From positions 1 to 46,451 of the forward strand of contig JAIEFT010000020.1 in the NCBI GenBank assembly GCA_029066805.1: DNA of 46,451 bases, given 5' to 3'. Positions 31,965 to 39,899 of the stretch are shown here, piece by piece; position 1 is the first letter of the stretch, and each line of letters starts with the position of its first letter. The translations under genes and the position numbers were made by a program. Origin of the DNA: Clostridiales bacterium. GTDB taxonomy: Bacteria > Bacillota > Clostridia > Christensenellales > Pumilibacteraceae. The notes under the pieces were generated by a model. That model ran no database searches, was not told the DNA's origin, and was given only the letters and a program-made list of their open reading frames with translations.

Positions 31965-33923
31965 ATGAGTAGAATAGTCAAAAGGGTTGCGTGTTACATA
32001 TCATTCATTTTTCTGTGTATTTTGTGTGCTGTTGTTGTTTTGGCATGCGGCAATGACGATGAAAAAAATGCCGCGCCGTGCAATTTATTCGTGGGCAACG
32101 ATATGTATTTAAGATGGGATGCGGCAAGCGACGCAGGCATGTACATTGTGGAATTTGACGGTGTCGAGTACGAAACCGAAACCAATTGCTTTGACGTGCT
32201 TGCGCTCACTGCCGAGCCGACAAAGCATGCCGTGCGCGTAATGGCGGTATACAAAAACGGCTATGAGTCCGCCTGGTCGGAGTTATATTTTTACGAAGAG
32301 GAAAATGTGTCGTTGCGCTATGCTTTGGAATGCTACTTTTTGGATGATTCGTCAAATGAGGTCGGTATAACCGTCAGGGCAAAATCGGTTTGTAGCGGAA
32401 AGGTTTTTATCCCTTCGGCGGTAAATTTGGATGGCATAATATATCAGGTTACAGAGATAGATACAAAAGCATTTATGGATTGCAAAAACATGACATGCGT
32501 GGTGATACCCGAAACGGTCGCAAAAATCCCGAGCAATGCATTTAGAAACTGCGATGCACTGGAAAGAGCGCTGTTGCCCGACGGCTTGACCGAAATAGGA
32601 ATCGATGCTTTTCGAGACTGTATTCGGCTAAAGGACGTTGTTTTGCCTAACACATTGGTTAGTGTAAAAAACGGCGCGTTTGTACGTACAGGGCTTACCG
32701 AGTTGAAAATTCCCAAAAGCATAACTAATATTACCAATGTTTTTGGCAACGACGCGCTTGCCAAATTGACGGTTGACGAATATAATACCAAATATTATTC
32801 GGAAAATAATTGCATAATACGAAAGAACGACCGCACCTTGGTGCTGGGTTGCAATTCTTCGGTCATACCCGACGGTGTTGACGTTATTGATAGTGACGCA
32901 TTTCGTTATTCGGGCATTACTCATATCGATATACCGAACGGAATAAAGCAAGTAAAATCGAGTGCTTTTGAATTTTGTGCAAAGCTGAAATCGGTACATT
33001 TTTCCGACGGATTGGAGACGCTGCAACGCTATAGCTTTTTAAGCTGCCCTAATATCGAAAGGTTATATATTCCAAAAACGGTGACAAAGCTTGAGGGCGC
33101 TTTTGCTGAGCTTACCGGTTTGGAATCGCTGGAAGTCGATCCGGCTAATGCCGTTTATAGGAGCGAAAACAATTGTATTTTCAGGCGTGATGAGCCGACG
33201 TTGGTGTTGGGATGTAAAAACAGCGTTGTCCCCGATAGCGTCGAAAAAATAGAAGAGCGGGCATTTTGCGGTTGCGAGCTGAATGATTTTGTTTTTCCGT
33301 CGCGGTTGAAAACTATAGGAAGCTCGGCATTTGCCGATACAAATCTAACGTCGGTTGCATTGCCGGTGGGCTTGGAAACTATACAAAGTTATGCATTTAG
33401 TTCTACGCCGCTCGCCGAAGTGTTTATTCCGCGCACTGTCAAATATATCGAATCAGGCGCGTTTGAAAATACCAATCTTCGCAGCGTTACCATTCCGGAC
33501 AGTGTGGAAACAATAAAGATAAATGCGTTCAGCGAAGTGGCGGTATACATTTCGTTTGATATAACGTCGTTGCCGAGCGATTGGATGTTTATGCAACTTA
33601 CGAGTTTAATCATAAGTAACTCATTTACTAATTCTTGTGTGTTTTTCGGCTGTGAATTAGGATATGACGGCGAGTATCCGTATGTTATTTCCGCAAACGA
33701 TAATATTCGATTTACGCATATGAAAACAGACGAGCTTAGCGAGGATTGTGGCGCTCCGTTGCGCAACGGATACGAGTACAAAGGTTTTTCGGAGCAAGCA
33801 GGCGGCGAGGTGAGTATAGGCGCATATACGTCGGCGAACGGCAAGCTTTGCTCGCTATCAAAAAAGCAAAAAGAAAGCCTTGCGCCCGATACGGTGCTGT
33901 ATGCCGTTTGGTCGGAAATATAA
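31965..33923 (+). CDS. BspA-type leucine-rich-repeat lipoprotein
   Basis: The 652-residue product has a lipoprotein signal (lipobox VLACG, Cys about residue 28). A fibronectin-III-like domain (about 35-120) follows, then about a dozen BspA-type (LRR_5) repeats of the form ...TEIDTKAFMDCKNMTCVVIP... (about 150-535). The repeat array contains two copies of a longer block, each ending NNCI-R...LVLGC...SV-PD (about 275-305 and 400-430), pointing to internal duplication. The C-terminus resembles an InlB B-repeat (GYEYKGFSEQAGGEV...LYAVW). Such proteins bind host or matrix ligands in other bacteria; the ligand here is unknown. ATG 31965 is preferred over the TTG at 31950, which precedes the ribosome site. 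Confidence 0.88.
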   Translation: MSRIVKRVACYISFIFLCILCAVVVLACGNDDEKNAAPCNLFVGNDMYLRWDAASDAGMYIVEFDGVEYETETNCFDVLALTAEPTKHAVRVMAVYKNGYESAWSELYFYEEENVSLRYALECYFLDDSSNEVGITVRAKSVCSGKVFIPSAVNLDGIIYQVTEIDTKAFMDCKNMTCVVIPETVAKIPSNAFRNCDALERALLPDGLTEIGIDAFRDCIRLKDVVLPNTLVSVKNGAFVRTGLTELKIPKSITNITNVFGNDALAKLTVDEYNTKYYSENNCIIRKNDRTLVLGCNSSVIPDGVDVIDSDAFRYSGITHIDIPNGIKQVKSSAFEFCAKLKSVHFSDGLETLQRYSFLSCPNIERLYIPKTVTKLEGAFAELTGLESLEVDPANAVYRSENNCIFRRDEPTLVLGCKNSVVPDSVEKIEERAFCGCELNDFVFPSRLKTIGSSAFADTNLTSVALPVGLETIQSYAFSSTPLAEVFIPRTVKYIESGAFENTNLRSVTIPDSVETIKINAFSEVAVYISFDITSLPSDWMFMQLTSLIISNSFTNSCVFFGCELGYDGEYPYVISANDNIRFTHMKTDELSEDCGAPLRNGYEYKGFSEQAGGEVSIGAYTSANGKLCSLSKKQKESLAPDTVLYAVWSEI

Positions 33924-33950
33924 GAGTTAATATTAAAAATCTTCACAAGC

Positions 33951-33988
33951 AAAAACCTCGCGGTTTACGTTTTCCGCGAGGTTTATTT
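33951..33988. terminator. Bidirectional intrinsic terminator
   Basis: A perfect 10-bp stem (33954-33963 with 33974-33983), 10-nt loop, A run on the left and T run on the right. It serves both the lipoprotein gene and the converging gltX. Confidence 0.85.
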
Positions 33989-33996
33989 GTTTCTGT

Positions 33997-35409
33997 TTAT
34001 GCCGTCAGTATCTTTTTGACTGCATTAAGCCGCCGCATGGCTTCGGTCTTGCCAAACAGCTTTACCATTTCCGCGCCGCCGCCGGGAGTAGCCGCCGCGC
34101 CGGTTAGCGCTATGCGGTGAATCCACAGCACCTGACCTTTTTTCAGCCCTTTATCGATAGCCAGCTGCTCGAGCGCCGCGTTCATGTCCTCGGCATCGGT
34201 CGCCGTTATGCAATCGTCGATCAGCTCGCGTGCCATATCGATTGTGGTCTTCCATTTTTTGTTGACAAACAGTTCAACGTCGAAGTCGTCGAACGCGTCC
34301 AAGAACGCCGCGCGTTCCTTTATGTCCGACAGCACTTCCACGCGCGATTGCAACAGTTCGGAAAGGTACTTGTAGTCGATCGCCTTGTTCGGGTAGTACT
34401 CGTCGTAGTAGGTGACGGCGGCGGCGTGAAAGTCCTCCGCACTCATCTCTTTTACGTACAGGGAATTGAGCCAGCGCATTTTTGTTTCGTCGAATATGGA
34501 CGAGGATTTTTGCAAGCCCTCTATAGAGAAGCTTTCCACAAGCTCGTCCATGGACATTTTTTCGCGGTTGTTTTTGGGATTCCAGCCGAGCAGCGCGATG
34601 TAGTTGACTATCGCGTGCGGAAGGAAGCCTTTGCGCAAAAAGTCCTCGAAGCCCGCGTCGCCGTCGCGCTTGCTCAGCTTGTGTTGGCTGTCGCGCATTA
34701 TCGGTTGCAGGTGAATATACACAGGGCGTTTCCAGCCAAGCGCGTCGTACAAAAGATTGTACTTGGGCGTAGACATCAGATATTCCACGCCGCGTATGCA
34801 GTGCGTAATGCCCATGAGGTGATCGTCTATAACGTTGGCAAAGTTGTATGTGGGCATGCCGTCTGACTTGATGAGAATATTGTCCTCGAGGTCCTTAAAG
34901 TCAACGGTCACGTCGCCGAATACTTCGTCGTGGTAGGTGGACGAACCGCTCTCGGGAATATTTTGGCGAATCACGTACGGCTCGCCGCGCGCTATACGTT
35001 CCTGCACTTCCTGTTTGGATAAATGCAAGCAGTGCTTATCGTATTTGGTAGCGCCTTTTTCGTGCATTTCGGCAAGCCGCTCCTTGGTGCAAAAGCAGCA
35101 GTACGCGTCGCCGCTCTCAAGTAGCTGCTTGGCGTATTTAAGGTAAATTTCCTTGCGTTGCGACTGAACATACGGACCGTAATCGCCGCCCACGATCGGA
35201 CCTTCGTCATAGTGAATTCCCGCCTTGTCGAGCGCGGAAATTATAATATCCACCGCGCCGGCAACCTCGCGGTTCTGGTCGGTGTCCTCTATACGCAGTA
35301 TAAACTTGCCGCCGTTCTTTTTGGCAAAGAGGTAGGCGTAAAGCGCGGTGCGAAGCCCGCCTATGTGAAGATACCCCGTGGGGCTGGGTGCAAATCTTGT
35401 GCGAACCAT
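33997..35409 (-). CDS. gltX: Glutamate-tRNA ligase
   Basis: Charges tRNA-Glu (and often tRNA-Gln) with glutamate. The 470-residue class I synthetase has the HIGH-type motif APSPTGYLHIGGLRTAL at the N-terminus, the Cys-rich insertion YCCFCTKERLAEMHEKGA, the GVEYLMSTPKYNLLYDALGW region, and the KMSKS-type motif HKLSKRDGD. The helical anticodon-binding domain occupies about residues 320-470. AAGGAG precedes the ATG by 6 nt. It diverges from pepV, whose -35 box overlaps the gltX ribosome site region. Confidence 0.96.
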   Translation of the reverse strand: MVRTRFAPSPTGYLHIGGLRTALYAYLFAKKNGGKFILRIEDTDQNREVAGAVDIIISALDKAGIHYDEGPIVGGDYGPYVQSQRKEIYLKYAKQLLESGDAYCCFCTKERLAEMHEKGATKYDKHCLHLSKQEVQERIARGEPYVIRQNIPESGSSTYHDEVFGDVTVDFKDLEDNILIKSDGMPTYNFANVIDDHLMGITHCIRGVEYLMSTPKYNLLYDALGWKRPVYIHLQPIMRDSQHKLSKRDGDAGFEDFLRKGFLPHAIVNYIALLGWNPKNNREKMSMDELVESFSIEGLQKSSSIFDETKMRWLNSLYVKEMSAEDFHAAAVTYYDEYYPNKAIDYKYLSELLQSRVEVLSDIKERAAFLDAFDDFDVELFVNKKWKTTIDMARELIDDCITATDAEDMNAALEQLAIDKGLKKGQVLWIHRIALTGAAATPGGGAEMVKLFGKTEAMRRLNAVKKILTA

Positions 35410-35418
35410 GTTCTCTCC

Positions 35419-35447
35419 TTGACTTGTATATCGTGTCGTGATATAAT
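35419..35447 (+). promoter_or_regulatory. Promoter of pepV
   Basis: TTGACT (35419-35424), 17-bp spacer, TATAAT (35442-35447). The -35 box overlaps the complement of the gltX ribosome site. Confidence 0.82.
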
Positions 35448-35501
35448 CTTTATAATTGTAATGCTTTTAGTAACAAAAATCAACTAAAAAAGGACAGTAT
35501 T

Positions 35502-36914
35502 ATGGACGAAATGTTGACCCGTGAAATTTTGGACGACCTTGCGGAGATAGTGGCTATACCAAGCGTGTACAGCGAGCCTAAGGGCGGCGCACCGTACGGC
35601 GAGGCTTGCCTTGACGCGCTCAAGTGGTTTGTGAACAAAGCGCATTCTTACGGACTGAACTCCGAACTCATGGACGGGTATTGCGCTTACGCCGAAGTCG
35701 GTTCGGGCGAGGAGTGCATAGGCATTCTCGGTCACTTGGACGTTGTACCCGCGGGCAACGGCTGGGCGAGCGATCCGTTCAAAATGGTAGAGGAGGACGG
35801 CAAGGTTTACGGCAGAGGCGTTGGCGACGACAAAGGCGCTGTGGTCGTGTGCCTGCATGCACTGCGTTCGCTAAAGAACCAGGGCGCAAAGCTTAATCGT
35901 CGCGTGCGGCTTATTGTCGGCGCGGACGAGGAACGCGGAAGCTCGTGCATAAGATATTATCTTGCTAACGGCGGCGAAGTGCCGGCTATGTCGTTTGTGC
36001 CCGACTCGGAGTTCCCCGTGATAAACAGCGAAAAGGGCATTGCGCATATCATACTCAACTTTACCGACGAAAAGCTTTCCAAGAATATAGCGGCAATAAC
36101 GGGTGCGGAGTGCGCCAACGCCGTTCCCGACAAGTCCACTGTCAGCGTTGTAGCGGGCAGTCCTCTGCAAAAATATATAGAGGAGCTTTGCGGCGGTACG
36201 GTAACTGCCGAGCTGTTCAAAAAGCAACCGATTGCGGGGCGTATAATCGAGGGCGGCAACAGCCTGACGGACTACGAGATTTACAACGGCAAGAACATAG
36301 ATATAACGGCGGTTGGCACTGCGGAGCACGCGTCCACACCCGACAAGGGCGACAACGCGCTGTGGAAAACGTTGGGACTGCTCTCGGCGTGTAACGAAGC
36401 TATCGGCGCGGAATGCCTGCCCGGGATTTACGAATATCTTTGCGCGAGCGACGCGGCGCAGCGGCTGGGCGTGTATGTCAACGACCCTAAAAGCGGCAAC
36501 ACCACTATGTGCCTGTCGCAAGCCGAATTGGACTGCGACACGCTTAAGCTTTTGATAGACTTCCGTCTGCCGCTCGGCGTGACTGCGGAAGATGTCGCTC
36601 AAAAGTTAGAGGAAAAAACGGGTTGCAAAGCTGTAGTGCGCGACTACCACGAGAACTTGTATATCGCCGAGGACGCGCCGCTTATTACTGCACTGCTCGA
36701 AGTGTATAGAAGTTTGACGGGCGATATGACGCAACCGCTACAGGTCGGCGGCGGCACGTACGCAAGGGAATTGCCCAATGCGGTCGCGTTCGGTTGCACG
36801 CCGTTAGGTGTCGATATCAACATGCACCGCGCCGACGAAAACTTCCCCGTGCGCCAGCTCTTTAAAAACTACGAGATCTATCTCGCCGCGGCGAAAAAGC
36901 TTGCTAATATGTAG
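35502..36914 (+). CDS. pepV: M20-family dipeptidase PepV
   Basis: A 470-residue cytoplasmic metallopeptidase that cleaves dipeptides. The zinc ligands are visible: His in ILGHLDVVPAGNGW, bridging Asp in GRGVGDDKGA, the Glu pair in GADEERGSS, Asp in FVPDSEFPVI, and His in DINMHRADENFP near the end. The lid domain follows the first metal block (about residues 180-380), with the VGTAEHASTPDKGDNAL motif. Length equals PepV of lactic acid bacteria. Monocistronic with its own promoter. Confidence 0.93.
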   Translation: MDEMLTREILDDLAEIVAIPSVYSEPKGGAPYGEACLDALKWFVNKAHSYGLNSELMDGYCAYAEVGSGEECIGILGHLDVVPAGNGWASDPFKMVEEDGKVYGRGVGDDKGAVVVCLHALRSLKNQGAKLNRRVRLIVGADEERGSSCIRYYLANGGEVPAMSFVPDSEFPVINSEKGIAHIILNFTDEKLSKNIAAITGAECANAVPDKSTVSVVAGSPLQKYIEELCGGTVTAELFKKQPIAGRIIEGGNSLTDYEIYNGKNIDITAVGTAEHASTPDKGDNALWKTLGLLSACNEAIGAECLPGIYEYLCASDAAQRLGVYVNDPKSGNTTMCLSQAELDCDTLKLLIDFRLPLGVTAEDVAQKLEEKTGCKAVVRDYHENLYIAEDAPLITALLEVYRSLTGDMTQPLQVGGGTYARELPNAVAFGCTPLGVDINMHRADENFPVRQLFKNYEIYLAAAKKLANM

Positions 36915-37161
36915 TGAATGCGGAATTATAAATAAGGATAAGATTTAAGAATTGTACGGCTACGCCTAGACCCCTCGACTACGCTCGGGGTGATGGGAGT
37001 ACGGCAAGCCTATTCAAAAAAATCAATTCCAACCAACATCATTTCGACCGAAGTGAGCGTAGCGAACGAAGTGGAGAAATCTAGGCGAAGCCGCATATTG
37101 GGAATCTCAACCTTATTAATTCTCACAGCATGTGGAATACTAAAATCAAGGAGTAAAAATC
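36915..37161. repeat. Intergenic repeats: degenerate family A plus family B, copy 6
   Basis: A family A remnant (36915-36935) joins a divergent, enlarged family B unit (about 36933-37114). That unit contains further inverted segments (TACGGCTACGCCTAGA against TCTAGGCGAAGCCG, and CGACTACGCTCGGGG). No gene is supported. Confidence 0.6.
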
Positions 37162-37464
37162 ATGGAAATACAAAACCCTACTGTAGACGAGTTCAATAAA
37201 ATAACGGACGAAGGAAAAACGCTTGCAGACTTTTGGGCGAGCTGGTGCGGCCCGTGCAGAATGCAAGCGCCGATCGTGGAAGAGCTTGCGAGCACTACCG
37301 ACGTAAAGGTAGTCAAAATCGACGTGGATAAATGCGACGACCTTGCAATGGACTTTCAGGTGAGCAGTATCCCCACGCTTGTGCTGTTCGAGGACGGCGT
37401 AGTTGTGGAAAAGTTTATCGGCTTGACTACGCTAGACGAAATCAAAAAGGCTTTCGGAATTTAA
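37162..37464 (+). CDS. trxA: Thioredoxin
   Basis: A 100-residue cytoplasmic thiol-disulfide oxidoreductase with the active site WASWCGPCR (Cys31 and Cys34), the buried Asp at the family position (LADFWA), cis-proline in SSIPTLVLFEDG, and the closing glycine helix. Length is normal. AAGGAG lies 9 nt upstream of the ATG. No thioredoxin reductase is adjacent. Confidence 0.95.
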   Translation: MEIQNPTVDEFNKITDEGKTLADFWASWCGPCRMQAPIVEELASTTDVKVVKIDVDKCDDLAMDFQVSSIPTLVLFEDGVVVEKFIGLTTLDEIKKAFGI

Positions 37465-37469
37465 TTTAA

Positions 37470-37496
37470 CTCAGAATTAAGAATGCAGAATGAAAA
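37470..37496. repeat. AT-rich intergenic repeat (family A)
   Basis: CTCAGAATTAAGAATGCAGA copy, directly followed by a family B unit. Confidence 0.6.
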
Positions 37497-37498
37497 AT

Positions 37499-37612
37499 AA
37501 GGATGAGATTCCTCACTGCGTTCGGAATGACAAAAGAGTTGAAAATCCATGTTAATTACTTTTGTCCTGCGAAGCACCGAAGGTATACTGAGCGTAGCGA
37601 AGTATCTCAACA
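37499..37612. repeat. Inverted intergenic repeat (family B), copy 7
   Basis: AAGGATGAGATTCCTCACTG at the left is a consensus-like end; the right end (GTAGCGAAGTATCTCA) is more divergent. Confidence 0.7.
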
Positions 37613-37665
37613 TTATTCTTTTTGGTTGTGTATAATAAAATTCCGAAAAACATTGTTAAAAACTC

Positions 37666-37694
37666 TTGCCAAACAAAATAATCTTTGCTATAAT
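37666..37694 (+). promoter_or_regulatory. Promoter of tRNA-Met
   Basis: TTGCCA (37666-37671), 17-bp spacer, TATAAT (37689-37694), 11 bp upstream of the tRNA. Confidence 0.85.
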
Positions 37695-37705
37695 ATCTTT
37701 GCTGT

Positions 37706-37782
37706 GGCGGCATAGCTCAGCTGGCTAGAGTACTCGGTTCATACCCGATTGGTCACTGGTTCGAATCCAGTTGCCGCTACCA
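37706..37782 (+). tRNA. tRNA-Met (CAU), elongator type
   Basis: Acceptor GGCGGCA/TGCCGCT, D arm GCTC...GAGT, anticodon loop TTCATAC (anticodon CAT), T arm ACTGG-TTCGAAT-CCAGT, encoded CCA. The body matches elongator tRNA-Met, not the initiator; tRNA-Ile2, which also has a CAU gene anticodon, is less likely. The anticodon stem CTCGG/CCGAT has a C-U mismatch at its outer pair and the D stem has a G-U closing pair. Confidence 0.92.
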
Positions 37783-37815
37783 AATACCCTTCGCGCTTTG
37801 CGCGAGGGGTATTTT
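37783..37815 (+). terminator. Intrinsic terminator of tRNA-Met
   Basis: A long stem AAATACCC...GGGTATTT beginning right after CCA, with GCGC/GCGC inner pairs and a T run at the end. Confidence 0.85.
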
Positions 37816-37835
37816 AGTTGCGGCGCATGGAAATT

Positions 37836-38063
37836 CTATTCGCTGTCCTTTGACGTTTCACCGGATATGCCTTCCGTCAATTCTTCAAACGAAGTTCCCA
37901 GCAATTTTATTATCTTTATAATGTTATATAATGACGGCTCGACTTTATCGCATTCCCATTCGCTGACGCGCTGCTGAGTGGTGTGCATTTTTTGAGCAAA
38001 TTCCCTTTGATTCATTTTATTTAGCTTACGTAAATTTTTTAAATTGTTGCCAAACGTATTCAT
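37836..38063 (-). CDS. Small XRE-family repressor, divergent from a lipoprotein gene
   Basis: A 75-residue single-domain XRE protein: NNLKNLRKLNKMNQREF leads into the HTH AQKMHTTQQRVSEWE (about residues 24-38), then KVEPSL and SFEEL. No sensor domain. It lacks a ribosome site and lies 12 bp from a palindromic operator (38075-38090), while a second operator sits in the promoter of the divergent gene. The likely role is repression of that lipoprotein gene and of itself. A second XRE of the same build (43555-43755) stands next to another lipoprotein gene. Confidence 0.85.
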   Translation of the reverse strand: MNTFGNNLKNLRKLNKMNQREFAQKMHTTQQRVSEWECDKVEPSLYNIIKIIKLLGTSFEELTEGISGETSKDSE

Positions 38064-38074
38064 AAAAATATGTT

Positions 38075-38090
38075 ACACTAAAGTCAGTGT
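38075..38090. promoter_or_regulatory. Operator copy 1 of XRE module I
   Basis: ACACTAAAGTCAGTGT, an imperfect palindrome of the same design as copy 2 (ACACT...AGTGT), adjacent to the start of the XRE gene. Start-to-start distance to copy 2 is 29 bp. Confidence 0.75.
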
Positions 38091-38096
38091 TTTTAT

Positions 38097-38125
38097 TTGA
38101 CATACACTAAACTTAGTGTTACAAT
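38097..38125 (+). promoter_or_regulatory. Promoter of the InlB-repeat lipoprotein gene
   Basis: TTGACA (38097-38102), 17-bp spacer, TACAAT (38120-38125). Sixteen of the 17 spacer bases are the operator palindrome. Confidence 0.85.
38104..38119. promoter_or_regulatory. Operator copy 2 of XRE module I
   Basis: ACACTAA-AC-TTAGTGT, a perfect palindrome filling the spacer between -35 and -10, so a bound repressor would exclude RNA polymerase. Confidence 0.8.
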
Positions 38126-38153
38126 AAACATATAAAACACCAGGGGAGATAAT

Positions 38154-39818
38154 ATGAAAAAACATGTGACGATTGTGTTTTGTTTGGCGATAGCGCTTAT
38201 AGCGTGCTGCGCCGTATTGCTTATCGGCTGCGGGCTTTTTGAGCCTGAATTGACGGGGCATGAATTCACGGTTACATATACCGACAATACGGGCGATCAC
38301 ACGCTTACGGTAAGGAACGGTTTCGAGTACGAGCTTGAGGATGTTCCTGCCATGACCGGTCACACATTTTTGGGTTTGTACAATGCAGAAACGGGTGGCA
38401 AGCAGTATGTAAAAGCAGACGGAAAGTCGGTTGGAATATATGAAGATAAAGCGGACATAACGCTGTATCCGCATTGGCAGGTCAACGAGTATACCGTTAT
38501 TCTCGATTATGCCGGAGAGTCCGGTGCGGTAAAGCAAGTTGCCGCAGCGTACGGAACTGAAATTTCGGGACTTCCTACAGACATAACCGTGGCACACAAG
38601 GTGTTTAAGGGTTGGTATACCGCGCCTAACTGCGGCGGTGTTCGCATAGCCGACGAGTACGGTGTGATCCCTGTAGTATCCGAAGTCAACGAAAACAACT
38701 TTGATATAGACAGCGTGAACAACAGAATATATCTGTACATAGGACTCGAGGTGGCAAAATATAGCGTTACGCTTAACTTCGGCGGGGCGATGAATTCCGA
38801 GAAGGTTACAGTAGATTACGACACGCCGGTAAAGGATTTGATTTACAATACTCGCAACGACAACATGGCGGTGCTCAAGTGGTCCGAAAATAGCAATTTG
38901 TCCGACACGTTTACCAAAAACATAGACGGCGATATTACGCTTTACGCAAAGGAATGGTCGCCTGCAATCGAGTTTGATGTAAACGGCGGTAACAAGTGCG
39001 CTCCGATTGTGGCGCAAGCAAATACTACTGTCACACTTCCCGAAGCGACACGTGAGCTTTACAAATTCATGTATTGGCAGTTGGATTCGGAAAAATACAA
39101 CGCATTGAGCACGATTAAAATGCCGGAAAATTCGATAACTCTTTCGGCGGTATGGCAAGCAAAAATAGTGTTCGACGCCAACGGCGGCGATGAGATAGAC
39201 GATATTTCGGCTGCGCCGGGTGCGAATGTGACGTTACCCAAAGCAAGTCGCGACGGTTATATTTTTGCGGGATGGTACAAAGCGGACAGTAGCGCGTATA
39301 CGTCGAGCAAAATGCCGTCGGAAGGCATTAAGCTCACGGCAAAATACTATAAAGCCGCCCAAAAGACGTACACCTTGATTGCTGCGTCCAAGACCGAAGG
39401 CGATACGCTTGATGATGTTACAAAACCCAATACGGCAAGGCTTACCAACAAGATAGACGTTTCGGACCTGTACAATGCCGGAGTAAGGGACGTAAAAATC
39501 ACAGCGCATTATACGGTTTCGCATATATGGATCGATTATTTTCATACTTGTCCGAGCACGGCAAATGCGTATATGAACTATTATTCGGAGTCTATAGCGA
39601 GCTCTGCGTATTTGATTTGGTCGTACAGCGACACAATAAACAAAAATGATACAAGCAAAAAGGTAAAAACGCAATCGACTACGCTTACTCTCTCATCGTC
39701 TATGATATATGTATGCAAATACATGAGTCATCACTCGACTTTGGGTAGTGGCTGTAACGCGCGGTGGACTGATTTTTATGTGACAATTGAATATGCCGAA
39801 TCGAACATATTGTACTGA
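38154..39818 (+). CDS. Lipoprotein with InlB B-repeats (Listeria-Bacteroides repeat)
   Basis: The 554-residue product has a lipoprotein signal with lipobox LIGCG (Cys about residue 24). It is followed by at least four InlB B-type repeats, recognisable by endings such as GHTFLGLYN...ITLYPHW, HKVFKGWYT, LYKFMYWQL...ITLSAVW and GYIFAGWYKADSS (about residues 35-400). The last ~150 residues (YTLIAASKTEGDTL... onward) form a separate beta-rich domain of unknown type with many Ser, Thr and Tyr. Anchored to the outer face of the membrane. Expression is probably controlled by the divergent XRE gene through the operator inside its promoter. GGGGAG is the ribosome site. Confidence 0.87.
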   Translation: MKKHVTIVFCLAIALIACCAVLLIGCGLFEPELTGHEFTVTYTDNTGDHTLTVRNGFEYELEDVPAMTGHTFLGLYNAETGGKQYVKADGKSVGIYEDKADITLYPHWQVNEYTVILDYAGESGAVKQVAAAYGTEISGLPTDITVAHKVFKGWYTAPNCGGVRIADEYGVIPVVSEVNENNFDIDSVNNRIYLYIGLEVAKYSVTLNFGGAMNSEKVTVDYDTPVKDLIYNTRNDNMAVLKWSENSNLSDTFTKNIDGDITLYAKEWSPAIEFDVNGGNKCAPIVAQANTTVTLPEATRELYKFMYWQLDSEKYNALSTIKMPENSITLSAVWQAKIVFDANGGDEIDDISAAPGANVTLPKASRDGYIFAGWYKADSSAYTSSKMPSEGIKLTAKYYKAAQKTYTLIAASKTEGDTLDDVTKPNTARLTNKIDVSDLYNAGVRDVKITAHYTVSHIWIDYFHTCPSTANAYMNYYSESIASSAYLIWSYSDTINKNDTSKKVKTQSTTLTLSSSMIYVCKYMSHHSTLGSGCNARWTDFYVTIEYAESNILY

Positions 39819-39837
39819 TTTCTTCTAAAATAATGAC

Positions 39838-39869
39838 AAGCCGAGCCGAAAATCGACTCGGCTTTGTAT
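39838..39869 (+). terminator. Intrinsic terminator
   Basis: AAGCCGAG (39838-39845) pairs with CTCGGCTT (39857-39864), with extra inner CGA/TCG pairs and a following T-rich run. Confidence 0.75.
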
Positions 39870-39899
39870 TTATATCCCGCAGCAGCGCAAGATATAAAT

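Noticed and set aside
34117-34866. 249-codon plus-strand frame inside gltX
   Set aside because: Antisense of well-conserved synthetase motifs.
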